Positions 11,601 through 22,440 of a stretch of DNA of 64,000 bases are shown piece after piece. The first letter of the stretch is position 1. Each line of letters starts with the position of its first letter. The stretch is from Owenia fusiformis (lineage: Eukaryota > Annelida > Polychaeta > Sabellida > Oweniidae): NCBI GenBank assembly GCA_903813345.2, contig CAIIXF020000005.1, forward strand, positions 21,083,375 to 21,147,374. The letters run 5' to 3'. Under the pieces are notes generated by a model that was not told the DNA's origin, did not search any database, and was given only the letters and a program-made list of their open reading frames with translations. Both the position numbers and the translations under genes were made by a program.

Positions 11601-12226
11601 CATTTTGAAGGTTTTTTCGATAAATCTTGTCATCACAATTTCAGGAAAACCACTCATCGGATTTTCTCCAAATTCGCACATGTGACAGAGGATATCAAGT
11701 TATAGAGCTGATTAATTTTTGGGCAGCCATCTTGTTTTCTTGTGGCCATTTTGAAGGTTTTACGATAAATCTTGTCATCACGATTTCAGGAAAACTACCC
11801 ATCGGATTTCCTCCAAATTCGCACACATGATGAAGGATATCAAGTTCTAGAGCTGATTTTGAAGGGTTTTTGATGGTGTGATCTTATTCACGTCAGATAA
11901 ATTTATTGAGCTTGAAGGGGTAGATCATAAGATGTTCAAAGGTGGCTATAACTTAGAGAAAATTTATAATTAGCCTGAGCACTGATGAAAAAACAATGAC
12001 TGATCAAAGTGATCATCTGCCCTTTACCTGTTATGACTTTCACAGCATCAATGTTGTTGTTCTTTCTTTTCCCAGATGATTTAAATACCATCCCACACTG
12101 TTTATTCTTGCATGTAACACCACGAGTACCATTGAAGATACCACAATTTGGACACTTGCGCACTCCTCTCATTGTCGGTTTTCCCAAGTCTTGGAAAAGA
12201 CTCTTCATTTTGTCTGGACTTGTCAT
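8467..12226 (-). CDS. C2orf42: C2orf42-like zinc-binding protein, five exons, 3' part outside the window
   Basis: The exons are 12226-12028, 11171-10657, 9481-9349, 8917-8756 and 8604-8467. All introns are GT/AG and the codon phases agree (1, 0, 1, 1), giving 382 codons plus one base. The match to vertebrate C2orf42 was recognised by eye: a KCPNCG start of a zinc ribbon (Cys25, 28, 39, 44), then AVKVITG, RDRGPDYRSFVEL, ETKQAIWLLATE, TGPLVQRVTKN, and CSC joined across an intron to CVHFYACICAFAS. The Cys232-x-Cys234...Cys253-x-His255 pattern looks like a SWIM-type zinc finger. A basic KKRKKDD stretch (exon 4) may be a nuclear signal. The human protein is about 570 residues; the conserved C-terminal half is not found here, so the gene probably runs off the left edge. 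The family's function is poorly known, and the zinc motifs only suggest nucleic-acid or protein binding. Introns 1 and 2 hold repeats; the mariner insertion at 4231-8363 would lie in a later intron. Confidence 0.9.
8756..8917 (-). CDS. C2orf42: C2orf42-like exon 4 (acidic/basic linker)
   Basis: The exon runs from acceptor CTCTTTAG to donor GTAAGG. It is 162 bp, phase 1 in and out. It encodes an acidic run (GDEGEEV, DQDNSD) followed by a proline-alanine stretch and the basic KKRKKDD. Sequence conservation is low, as expected for the linker of this family; splice sites and frame carry the call. Confidence 0.78.
9349..9481 (-). CDS. C2orf42: C2orf42-like exon 3 (second half of SWIM-like motif)
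   Basis: The 133-bp exon lies between acceptor TTTTCAG and donor GTGATT. It begins at codon phase 0 and translates to VYKTDVTKEECQKRCVHF, then YACICAFASEEKLAQEF and YINLDSSG. It supplies Cys253 and His255 of the zinc motif whose CxC lies at the end of exon 2. Confidence 0.88.
9960..10610. mobile_element. Foldback MITE in C2orf42 intron 2
   Basis: The two halves (9966-10290 and 10310-10605) are inverted copies. Outer motif GGAGGAGGGAAATAGCGCAAC pairs with the complement of GTTGCGCTAACTTCCCTCC; the centre contains AATATTTCCCAATAACATGGG. The ORFs here come from the repeat. Confidence 0.75.
10657..11171 (-). CDS. C2orf42: C2orf42-like exon 2 (largest, conserved core)
   Basis: The acceptor TTTTCAG precedes 11171 and the donor GTTAGA follows 10657. 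The 515 bp continue in frame from exon 1 (split glycine codon) and end on a whole lysine codon after CSCRQFK. Residues such as RDRGPDYRSFVEL, SAINCITEAEPLTLKNS and TKNVMVVKCKPSGKHPLGF are strongly family-like. The acidic/proline-rich stretch around SCPNNPNNQKEP is a variable insert. Confidence 0.9.
11191..11880. repeat. ~150-bp tandem repeat in C2orf42 intron 1
   Basis: Four units start at GTCATCACAATTTCAGG-like motifs (11318, 11463, 11626, 11776) and contain CAGCCATCTTG and GTGGCCATTTTGAA. Short ends ATCACACCATC (11194 and again at 11250) and GATGGTGTGAT (11871) are inverted, so this is probably one element with an internal array. Confidence 0.7.
12028..12226 (-). CDS. C2orf42: C2orf42-like exon 1 (start codon and zinc ribbon)
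   Basis: The start is the ATG at 12226. The exon gives 66 codons plus one base and ends ATAACAG with donor GTAAAG. It carries the four-cysteine ribbon (CPNC, then CKNKQC). The short upstream sequence ends TTTAAAG before GTTTACATCTGCC, which could be a splice acceptor of a non-coding 5' exon, but this is weak. No promoter could be identified. Confidence 0.88.
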
Positions 12227-12239
12227 GGCAGATGTAAAC

Positions 12240-12430
12240 CTTTAAATCAGAACTATGAGTTTACTGTATGCTGTAGGTTTCTCTGATGAGGGTCATCATC
12301 ACTGTTCCTCAACTAGTTACTTTGATGAACTTCCTCAATACAAGTTTTTTGTTTTCTCGATTTAAACCTACTTAGAAGTCAAGTTGCAGATTATCATTTA
12401 GCACAAAGTTAGACAATATAGCAGGCCTGT
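12240..12430 (-). repeat. Copy of a dispersed repeat just upstream of the C2orf42 start
   Basis: The minus strand matches 19015-19200 (plus) through CTTGACTT.TAAG.AGGTTTAAATCGAG, CTAGTTG and GAACAGTGAT. A more distant relative is at 62950-63050. So the sequence next to the start codon is repeat-derived. Confidence 0.6.
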
Positions 12431-12639
12431 CAACTTGGGAACAACTTGGGAGGAACGAAATATTTCGCGGAAAATGCGTGACATATACGGTATCCGCGTG
12501 AAAACTTCGAATGAAAGCGTTCGTTTTTTCAGCGTTCGGTTTTTTGCTATATCGGCAATCACTTTTTTAACTTTTCAACAGGAATATTTTTGCATGACAA
12601 TAATCAGTTCTAAACTTTTATAGGTAGAAACATCCCTGA

Positions 12640-13155
12640 AAATTTCAAATGAATCCCTCAAACCTGTAGACAAGCCTTCACAGACACGATTTTAGAGCGA
12701 AAAATCCAAAATGGCCACCTTAACATTTACCAAGAATGCCAAAAAACTAATTAGTTCTAAACTTTTATAGGTAGAAACATCCCTGAGAATTTGAAATGAA
12801 TCCCTCAAACGGTTTGGCTGGAAACCTGTAGACAAGCCTTCACAGGCACGATTTTAGGACGTAAAATCCAAAATGGCCGCCTTAACATTTACCAAGAATG
12901 CCATAAAACTAATTAGTTCTGAACTTTTATAGGTAGAAACATCCCTGAGAATTTCAAATGAATCCCTCAAACGGTTTGGCTGGAAACCTGTAGACAAGCC
13001 TTGACAGACAAGATTTTAGGACGGAAAATCGAAAATGGCCGTCTTAACATCTATCCAGAATGTCGAAAAACTAATCAGTTCTGAACTTTTATAGGTAGAA
13101 ACATCCCTGAGAATTTCAAATGAATCCCTCAAACGATTTGGCTGGAAACCTGTAG
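12640..13155. repeat. ~158-bp tandem array, first block
   Basis: Units contain TGTAGACAAGCC, GATTTTAGGACG, AAAATGGCCGCCTTAAC and GAAACATCCCTGAGAATTT. The array is split at 13156 by a DNA element and resumes at 15367. Confidence 0.8.
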
Positions 13156-15366
13156 CAGCGCTTGCATTAGGGTAGAAAATTTGTGAGTCCCAAGGACGCA
13201 ATTTTTTTTAAAAGTGTGTCCTTTGAAAAAAAAGTGTGTCCCTTATTTTTCAGTTTTTGATTTCTTGCCGCGAATTTAAAACGGAAGTAAACGTTAAGTA
13301 CGGACTGAATAAATGCATGTTCGTTCATTCGACAATGAATACATTTTATTTCATGAATAACCTAATATTTGTTTCTGAATAGGAAAAACTGTTGCGTGTC
13401 AGGGTTTCAAATCTAAAAATAAACAAAGTCGAAAAAATCCGAGAGAATCATATTTATTTGTAAATATTCAACATGTTGAGCCTTATTTACAATTCAAATA
13501 AAGGTGAGAGATCATAATTATTTGTTTTTGTTAGGTATCGTTGTAAACACATTGTAGTATTGACCGCAGGGGTTTCAATAAATATTTTTTCAACAGGCCT
13601 TTTGGCAATTTCAACAGGCTGAATTTTTTTCGACCATTCGACATGTGCTTTCTCACTGTGATGTTAAATGATAAAAAAATCAGTATATTCCTGTCACTTA
13701 ATGCACATTGTATATGAGCAATTGATCTCAATAAAGCAGATCAATACATAATTGATTGTTAATTCATTTTGACTTCTTAATTACTTTGTGTTTTTCAAGG
13801 TTGCCCCTTGTTCCTCCTCACTCTGATGTAAATAATAACTCAATATTCCTTTCGGACACATTATTAATTTCAATGAAATATAAAGATCAACATTCAATAG
13901 TTTGATATGCATTTTTGACTTGTAATATTTTATTTGTTTTCAAATGTTGCCCTTTGTGCTTCCTTACTATGATGTGAGATAATGCCAAGAGGATCAATTG
14001 TATTGATTATAGTGTTTGTTTTGGGGTCAACCCAGTTGTCCGAAACCAATTCTCCGAAACCCAGTTTTCCGAAATCCAGTTGTCCAAAACCCCGTTCTCC
14101 GAAAATTAGGGGATCTTATCTAAAAATACAATGTCTTAAAACGAATCTTGTCACACGAATCACGACAACTTAACATTGGAATCACGTTGACATCAATCAT
14201 TGCAAAATTGGGCTAAATATACTAAGTCAAGACGTTAATTATTTAATGTTCAACCTACGAAAGTTCATGGGTAACTTGAGAACTACAAAATACAACCAAA
14301 TACTTTTCGAACGTACGATAGCAATATTTCTCCCCTAACGTCTTCATAGTTTTAGAATCGTATTATTTAAACGCATGACAGCCAAATATATCAAGATATT
14401 ATATCTGCCTAAATGTAGTTATCTAGTATTTACAAAGTTTTGAAACATATTTTATCCAGATCCATCAGAAATCAACTTATCCAATAAATTACTTTACTAG
14501 TTCTAGTATCTTGCATGACTCGTTCATAAGAATTCTTTAACTAACTTCTACCTCATTCTCAATACCTCCTCAGACAGACAAGAAATTGAAGTCACACCCA
14601 TTTATACCTATACGTACTTTCTCTGATTATTGTCAAACAAATACGGAATGTTTTGTTCTTTTACGATTTGATAAGACAGAGACTAAGAAATTAAATGCGA
14701 CGAAATATTTTGACACTGTTTTATTCTTAAAGTTCTATGCGTTAACTTATTTTATCTGTTTCAATGTTTCATTTTATTTTGCATATATAAAAGAGATTTT
14801 TGTCCCCCCTTTCTTTGGTAAATGATGACTATATTTTATTTCGGAGAATTGGGTTTCGGACTGGGTTTCCGACAACTGGGTTTTGGACAACTGGGGTGTA
14901 CCCCTTTGTTTTATCCATTGAAAGTTGGCAGGACAGTGATAAAGGTTTTTTGCTACTGACCCATTAGTCTCAAAGCAATGATGTTTTGGTTTTGAGAGTA
15001 GGTCAATAAAAATGCATGGTGGCCAGATTATTGTAAGATAATTATCTCAGTGTTTCTGTAAAACACTGCTGATTATCTGCCTATTATACTTAGATTTTGC
15101 CTTCACAAGGTAGGCCAATTTATATTCTTTCATTTGATATGTCAAACTTAATTGATTTGTCTCATGTGTCAGCAAAATCTCTCATCATTTGGACCGGCAA
15201 TTTTTTTCTCAATTTTTTTTTCTCAATATTTGAACTGGCGTAACTGGGGTTTGAAGCGATTTTGACCTAAAAAAAAAATTGCGTCCAAAAAACTGAAATA
15301 TTTTTGCGTCCTCCAAATTATTTTTGAGTCCTTAACATGTACGGGACGCCGTTAATGCAAGCCCTG
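13156..15366. mobile_element. hAT-like element with 6-bp CTGTAG duplication, splitting the array
   Basis: Ends are CAGCGCTTGCATTA and the complement CAGGGCTTGCATTA. The duplication CTGTAG is at 13150-13155 and 15367-15372. Subterminal GTCC-rich stretches (GTGTGTCC, GCGTCC) are inverted. No transposase recognised. It carries the nested MITE at 14022-14904. Confidence 0.8.
14022..14904. mobile_element. hAT MITE, copy A, 8-bp duplication TTTGTTTT
   Basis: Perfect 8-bp TTTGTTTT flanks (14014-14021, 14905-14912). Both ends are inverted and built of a short tandem unit, CAGTTGTCCGAAACC with CAGTTTTCCGAAA variants. The interior resembles copy B (17319-18461). Confidence 0.88.
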
Positions 15367-15870
15367 CTGTAGACAAGCCAATTGACAGACAAGATTTTAG
15401 GACGGAAAATCCAAAATGGCCGCCTTAACATTTACCCAGAATGCCAAAAAACTAATCAGTTCTAAACTTTTATATGAAGAAACATCCCTGAGAATTTCAA
15501 ATGAATCCCTCAAATGGTTTGGCTGAAAACCTGTTGACAAGCCTTGACAGACAAGATTTTAGGACAGAAAATCCAAAATGGCCGCCTTAACATTTACCCA
15601 GAATGCCGAAAAACTGATCAGTTCTAAACTTTCATAGGTAGAAACATCCCTGAGAATTTCAAATGAATCCCTCAAACGGTTTGGCTGGAACTGTAGACAA
15701 GCCTTGACAGACAAGATTTTAGGACGGAAAATCCAAAATGGCCACCTTACCATTACCCAGAATGCCGAAAAACTAATCAGTTCTAAACTTTCAAAGGTAG
15801 AAACATCCCTGAGAATTTCAAACGGTTTGGCTGGAAACCTGTAGACAAGATTATTCTGGACGCCCGCCCA
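15367..15870. repeat. ~158-bp tandem array, second block
   Basis: Continuation of the 12640 array after the insertion: TGTAGACAAGCC, GATTTTAGGACG and AATGGCC recur near 15367, 15533 and 15690. Confidence 0.75.
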
Positions 15871-15997
15871 ACCGCCAGGCAAACTGATTACAATGTGCGA
15901 TAAAAACTGTCCTCAGATATTTCATCATCCTCATGATGTTTCATCAGTTGAAGGTAGGAGTTTTTAAACCTTCTTATGTTACTCTCTGCAATGTTAA

Positions 15998-16373
15998 ACT
16001 TACACACTGTTTGCGAATTACCAATGGGCATGTTTGGCTATGTTCATTTTTTCTTTTGAGGACCACTGGCGATATTCACCACGTTTGTACATTTTTGTAA
16101 GATCATCCTTTACATTTTGCACCTCGATCGATGCTGCTACTATACTGCACTTTTCCTTTCTAGTTTTCCCTGAGTATTAATGAGTGACTGACCAGTTCTG
16201 AGCCAATTTATGAGAGACATTTTGTCATATTTTTGGAAAAAACTAAACTGGAAGTGACCTAAATACACTGGACGAAATACCCTAGATAATTGGCGAAGAT
16301 ATATATTGGGGAATTTTTCAATTTCACCAAATTCGCCAAATTAAAGCGGGTGCTAAATTAACCCAATCTACAG
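15998..16373 (-). mobile_element. Truncated copy of the TGTAGATTGGG MITE
   Basis: Reads, in reverse, CTGTAGATTGGGTTAATTT and GGCGAATTTGG, the same as the left part of 22601-23082. The other terminus is missing (break near 15998). Confidence 0.65.
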
Positions 16374-16579
16374 CAGTCTAGCTTTAAGATATGCTCTCGG
16401 TTTGGAATTAGATTTTTAAATAAAGCTGTAATTCATGCATTTAGCTTTTGTTACATTGACATAAGTCATCAAAAGTAACATACATTGGTAATATAATGGA
16501 CTTTCATCAATGTAACACAAGAACACAAATGTGTACAATATGTCCTCACCAATGGGTGATCCCGTTAATGGTTATCCTG

Positions 16580-17250
16580 AAAATGAGTAGACAAGACTTT
16601 ACTGTTACAATTTTGGGACGGAAAATGCAAAATGGCCACCTTAAAATTTACCCAGAATGCCAAAAAATTAGTCAGCTGTAGATATTTATACTAAGAACCA
16701 TCCCTGAAAATTTGAAATTGATCTGTCAAACAGTAAACCAGAAAACGCGTAAACAAGACTTTACAGACAAGATTTTAGGACAGAAAAATCCAAAATGGCT
16801 GCCTTGACATTTGCCCAGAATGCCTAAAAACTAATCAGCTCTAGATTTTCAGACTAAGAATCATCCCTAAAAATTTGAAATTGATCTACCAAACAGTTCA
16901 CCTGAAAACACGTAGACAAGACTTTACAGATGGAAAATCCAAAATGGCTGCCTTGACATTTACCCAGAATGCCAAAAAACTAATCAGATCTAGATTTTCA
17001 TACCAAGAATCATCTCTAAAAATTTGAAATTGATTTACCAAACGGTTCACCTGAAAACGCGTAGACAAGACTTTACAGACAAAATGGCTGCCTTGACATT
17101 TACCCAGAATGCAAAAAAAACTAATCAGATCTAGATTTTCATACTAAGAATCATCCCTGAAAATTTGAAATTGATCTACCAAACAGTTCACCTGAAAACG
17201 CGTAGACAAGACTTTACAGACGATGGAAAAATCCAAAATGGCCGAAAATA
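16580..17250. repeat. ~155-bp tandem array with AAAATGGC units, third block
   Basis: GACAAGACTTTACAGA recurs near 16590, 16754, 16916, 17064 and 17207. Each unit holds AAAATGGC(T/C)GCCTTGACATTT and ATTTGAAATTGATCTACC. Related to, but distinct from, the 12640 array. Confidence 0.78.
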
Positions 17251-17318
17251 AAAAAGTGATTATGTGTTTTTGCTGATTTCTTTTTACAAAATTATCACAT
17301 ATAACTACTGTTAACAAT

Positions 17319-18461
17319 AGGGGTCAACCCAGTTGTCCGAAACCCAGTTGTCCGAAACCCAGTTTTCCGAAACCTAGTTTCCCGAAACCCAGGGAGATCT
17401 TACAATACAATTCATTTAAACGAATCTTGTCGCAACCTCTGCGAATTATAACATAACATTGGGATAACGTTGACATCATTGCAAAATTAGGCTAAATATG
17501 CTAAGTCAAAACGTTAATTGTTTAATGTTTAGCCTACGAAAGTTCATATACAGATGATATAGATGTTCAAACAAAGTTAAATTATGTTATTCTCATTTCA
17601 AAGTGGCGTTTACACAGCATACATAGGGATCTACAAATTTTTAAACCAATTTTCTTTATGGCCCATGGGCCTTTTTTGAGAGGGAACAACATTTTTCCAA
17701 TGGGTGACGGGCGTTCATAAAAGGAAAAATAGCTTTCCAAAGCCAATTGGCATTTATTTATGTGTACATTTTTTGAAACCAAAACTTACAAATGTATTCT
17801 TCACTTACGTACTCTATTCGAGAAATAGAGATTAAATTAAAAGGATGAAGTGAGTACAATATGGCGGAAATGAAACTTCTTGCGAATGGGAGAACATCCC
17901 TTTTGATACGAGGACAGCCTGCCTTCGTTTCCAATTGATTCCAAGATTAAGTTAAGAATGTTTTGTTGTTTTACGATTTGATAAAATACAGAGACAAGAA
18001 ATTAAATGCGACGAAATATTTTGACAACGTAATATCCATATTTTTATTCTTAAAGTTCTATATGCGTTAACTTATTTTATCTGTTTCAAAATGTTTCATT
18101 TTATTTTGCCTATATAAAAGAGATTGAAGAAGATAAGATAAACTGTTCCGTACTATATATTGTGTTATGATAACCTTTTTTAGAATCACAATTAATGTAA
18201 AGTAGATCCCCCGTTCCTGCCATTCTGGTAACGCCATGCAGTGGATGCAATTCCGAGTGAAAGAGAGAGATCTATGAACATCAGAATGCGTCCATGCCAT
18301 TAATTTGGCCAAATACATGGCATGAAACTGGCCTAAGCTTAAGTATGTCCCCCTTTCTCTGGTAAATTATGACTATATTTTTGGAGTAATGGGTTTCGGA
18401 CAAGTGAGTTTCGGAGAACTGGATTTCGGACAACTGGGTTTCGGACAACTGGGGTGTACCC
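17319..18461. mobile_element. hAT MITE, copy B, 8-bp duplication TTAACAAT
   Basis: TTAACAAT at 17311-17318 and 18462-18469. Same tandem CAGTTGTCCGAAACC ends as copy A and shared interior (TTAATTGTTTAATGTT, CGAAAGTTCAT). It is 1143 bp against 883 bp in copy A; extra sequence lies around 17590-17930 and 18120-18350. Confidence 0.88.
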
Positions 18462-18589
18462 TTAACAATAATATAGGCTTTTACAATAAAGTACAACTGC
18501 AATTATTTATAAAGCTACTAAATAGTTAAAGTATGAAAACTCAAAAACACCATTCAATATGATACAAAAGTATAATCGCGCACTAACTT

Positions 18590-18952
18590 TTCTTAAGACA
18601 TTCAAAATGGCTGCCATAACTGAGCTAACAGGTCCAAAACCTAATCACATGTAGAATGAAGTGAGCTGAACAAGATGTTAAAGTTTTAAAAGCAACTGTG
18701 AAGCCGTTTTTCTTAAAGCTTGCAGACAAGGATTTTAGCATTTGACCTCAAAATGGCTGACAGGAAGTACGTATCGAGTGAAAATTTTTTCGTTCACATC
18801 TGTATGCACTCATAAGTTATCCCTGAAAATTTGAAGGTGATATCTGTAGCGGATTTGGAGAAAAACTGCCGGATGTATGGATGGACGGACAGACGGACGC
18901 GCCTAGGGCGACAATATGGCCCCACACTATGTGGTGGGGACATAAAAAGCAA
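18590..18952 (+). repeat. 3' end of the ATGGC array element: GACG run and hairpin
   Basis: After CAAAATGGCTGCC and CAAAATGGCTGACAGG units the element ends with GGATGGACGGACAGACGG, then CCCCACACTATGTGGTGGGG (hairpin) and ACATAAAAA. Confidence 0.65.
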
Positions 18953-19014
18953 GGGAGTAAATATATGAATTACAACTTCATTTACAAAACAAATTCCAAA
19001 TTGAAGAAATTTAT

Positions 19015-19200
19015 CAAAGCTAGACTATATTTTCTAGCTTTGTGCCAAATTACAATCTGCAACTTGACTTATAAGCAGGTTTAAATCGAGAAAACAAGAA
19101 ACTTGTAATCAGAAAGTTCATTCATTTTGTTACACTGACGTTCCGTCAAAGTAACTAGTTGTGGAACAGTGATCATGAGATGATGAATAACAACAATTAC
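19015..19200 (+). repeat. Inverted relative of the repeat at 12240-12430
   Basis: Contains ATCTGCAACTTGACTTATAAG, TTTAAATCGAGAAAACAAG and CAAAGTAACTAGTTG, the reverse of the copy next to the C2orf42 start. The start of 62878-63416 (CTAGTTACACAGACG, GTCAGTGTA) is distantly similar. Confidence 0.6.
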
Positions 19201-19539
19201 TAGGATATAATATTTACATGGACAGTAATACATAATCATGATACATGCCTTTGATGTTTGTTTTATTGATTTCATTTTCACTCTTGGTGAATTCATGTCG
19301 TAATGTAGGGCAAAGGGGTGTAACGTCAACATGTGAGGTAATGTCGACCTGAGAAATAGAATTTCTGTTTTCTGTGATGTTTGATTAGGCCTAGGGAAAA
19401 AATTTAAATTTCACAAGATCTCGATCCATGCCAGAAAAAAAACATAGCTTCATAGATTGGAAATTAGGCCGAATAAACAACAAAATATGTCGCAGTTACC
19501 GCAATTTTAAAATGACGTTGACATTTTTTTACCCCTACC

Positions 19540-20220
19540 ATTCATGCCACAGTGGAGTAGCCACATCTTGATGAAATGCATTGACTTCTACTCTTCAACT
19601 CCACTTGCAAAGGAGAAAAGCCAAGGTGTTGATGAGAAGTATGAGTTGAAAATGGAACTAGTGAAGATTTATGATTAAATTAAGAACTCTAGTGTAAACA
19701 TAGAACACATGCAAATTAGGATGAAGGTGAACCCCCCAAACCCAATCCCTGAATTATGTCAAGACGCAGGAGACACTTGGTATTACAGAATCCCTTAAAG
19801 AACACAATGATCAACATTGACGTAAAAATAATGTTATATTATTCAACATTCCAGAGGACCAAAGGCAAAATGATGATGGAAAAAAAAGGAGACGGACTGA
19901 AACTAAAGAGATCAAAGACAGGAAATGACCTAACGATCCAAAAGGGAAAGATAGTGTTAAGTAACCCCAGGGCTAAGGAAGAAAATGACAATAACACAAG
20001 TGAAACCACAGAGGAACAAAAGTCTATAAAGGGAATCCCTTATATTATAAGTCGTACCAGTGTGATAAAGAGGACGCCGATTCTAGAGGTGTAATACTGT
20101 ATGTAAAGAACAAACTCGCAGGAAGTTGCTACATGATTTATATGACTGAAAATGAATCAGTAAAGGAACCTGTATGGATCCAAATTAAACACAACAATGG
20201 AAAAGCTAAAATTGAATGTA
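19540..20220 (+). pseudogene. CR1/L2-like LINE, ORF1 end and endonuclease start
   Basis: NNVIIFNIPEDQRQNDDGK resembles the conserved block of non-LTR ORF1 proteins. Further on, SRGVILYVKNKLAGS and EPVWIQIKHN are typical of the endonuclease of CR1/jockey-type LINEs. Frames shift and stop several times. The reading continues after 22376 and again after 23240, across two inserted elements. Confidence 0.68.
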
Positions 20221-20879
20221 CAGTAAACCTGAGTTAGTGAAAACATCTCTCTAATGAACACCTGTCAACAGTGAACTTTTTTTTTCGGCAAAACCTCTTT
20301 CACCCATTGACTCCCATGTTAAAGTACAATCCCATAGTTAACATCTACCTACTGTAGGTAGGTTACTGTACTGTAACAGTGAACGTAAAATCTTGGCAAA
20401 ATCAATAGAATTATCCTGTCTCTAGTGAACATTGGATCAGATATAAGATTTCTTGCAGATTTTCTGCAACTGCCTTATCAGAGTTAAGCAGTTAATGTTA
20501 ATATTACCTAACCAAAAATAATTAAAAGGTCAATTTGGGATGTTGACCTCTTCTTTTATCGAAACAGGTGTGACTAATTATAATTCTTAATAAGCTTTGT
20601 TTTTGTAGTACAGGAAGTGTCTAGCCTTGATCGCTTTAAAGATAATCTGGTTAACTATTATTACATCTATCTTTTTCTCATCCCATTCAATTTAAAAAAC
20701 AGATTCAAATAAGAAATATAATGATCATCCTTAATTGACTCACATCCTTTAAATGTGTCAAGAATTCAACTATTAAAAGGATGGTCTTGATGAGATAAAT
20801 AAAGAATTATAAAGACTAAAGAGATTATAATTTGACAAGAAAGGGATGATCCATCCAGATGACAGTCAGTCTAAAACCA

Positions 20880-22142
20880 GAACAACGGCAACGCCAAAGC
20901 GTAGAGAATCCCATCGAACAGAAATGGCTGGCATTTTTACAAACGAAATATCATGGGCTTTCAATTAGATTTGAAAGCCCATGGAAATATATAGCAAATA
21001 TCATAAAATAACACACGTAAGAAAGGCCACCATTTTCAAAATGGTTGCACACAAGCCAAGTTGTCATCAGAAGGAGTAATATGCTTTAAGTAGCCACATA
21101 TGAAATTTTTAAAAATCGCACACACAAACATGTAAATGGTGGCCATTTTTGAAAATGGCCGCCTACTACCCAAAATGTCATAACACAGTTTGCAATCCTT
21201 ACGAGTATTCACATATCAAATATGAACAAAATCACTCTATTACTTTTTGAGTTATAATAAAAATGTAAAATAACACATATAAAAATGGTGGCCATTTTTC
21301 AAAATGGCCGACTACTCCTCAAAGTTTTATTAGACAATGTGCCATGCTTAAGTTAAAGTATTCACATATTAAATATGAACAAATCGCTCCAATACTTTTG
21401 GAGTTATAGTAAAAAATGTAGAAATGACAGCCATTTTTTAAAATGGCCACCTACTATGCAAGTTACAATAAAAAATGTTAATTAACAAACGTAAAAATGG
21501 TGGCCATTTTTCAAAGTATCAAATTTTTCAAAGTATTCACATACCAAATATGAACAAAATTGCTCTACTACTTTTTGAGTTACAGTAAAAAATGTTAAAC
21601 AACATACGTAAAAATGGCGGCCATTTTTCAAAATGGCCACATACTACCTAAAATGTTATTAGACATTGTGCCATGCTTAAAGTATTCACATACCAAATAT
21701 GAACAAAATCGCTCCACTACTTTTCAAGTTACAGCAAAATTCGTAAAAATGACGTGCAAAGGCAGCCATTTTTCAAGATGGCTGCCATGTATTTCTTCTA
21801 TAATTACATTTCTAGCTTAATCAATGTCCTATTTAACTTTTTTACATTTAAAACATATTGCTATTACAGTTTTATATGCAGAACCTAGATTACTGTAAAA
21901 TCGGCACTAAAATGGCCGCCATTTTTAAATGAGCAGCCATTTTGAAAATCGGTTTTCGAGCAGAACTTCTACCCCATTGGGTATATGTGTACAAAATATG
22001 AAGAAAATCGGGACAACAGTATTTGAGTTATTGCCCGGACGGACAGACGGATGGACGGACGTACGTATGGATGTACGTACGAACGGACAGACGGATGGAC
22101 GGAGGCATTCTCTATATCCCTCTGAACTTCGTTCGATGGGAT
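20880..22142 (+). repeat. ATGGC tandem element with GACG tail
   Basis: Starts near GGCAACGCCAAAGCGTAG and ATCCCATCGAAC. About seven units of ~140-170 bp carry AAAATGG(T/C)GGCCATTTTTCAAAATGG and ACCAAATATGAACAAAAT. It ends with a GACG/GTACGTACG run and GTTCGATGGGAT, which is inverted against the start. Confidence 0.75.
20952..20983. repeat. Short palindrome, CATGGGCTTTCAA type
   Basis: CATGGGCTTTCAA and its complement are separated by TTAGAT. The same arms form a perfect 30-bp palindrome at 62679-62708. Confidence 0.6.
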
Positions 22143-22376
22143 AATAAGACAATTTATATAGCATTAACAAATAAAGACCTTGAAGTTAAAGCGTCATGGA
22201 TTATCATGGATAGAAAATACAAATTAAATTGATTATTCCTTCCTCTCTTTTAGCCTTGTTTAATAACTGGTCTCTATATAATACAACAATGCTGCGAAAT
22301 CAAATCCTTGCTGTAGTGAACACCAACCATGTTTTTTCTCGGCAAAGAATGTTCACTTTACACAGGTTTTACTGTA

Positions 22377-22440
22377 TATATCAGAGCCCAAATCAAACAG
22401 AAGAAAAATCATGAAAATAATATGGCAAATTATTGATATA
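22377..22440 (+). pseudogene. LINE endonuclease, middle fragment
   Basis: YQSPNQTEEKS follows the VWIQIK block in order, as in the YRPPN segment of CR1-type endonucleases. It is bounded on the left by the pogo-like element and on the right by a TA-flanked MITE. Confidence 0.6.

Larger units (their letters stand above)
20221..22374. mobile_element. pogo/Tigger-like element, non-autonomous, TA duplication
   Basis: Ends CAGTAAACCTGAGTTAGTG and CAGTAAAACCTGTGTAAAGTG (complement of the right), flanked by TA (20219-20220, 22375-22376). CAGTAAAACCTG is the kind of terminus known for pogo/Tigger elements. No transposase is visible; most of its body is occupied by the 20930-22142 array element. Confidence 0.78.
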
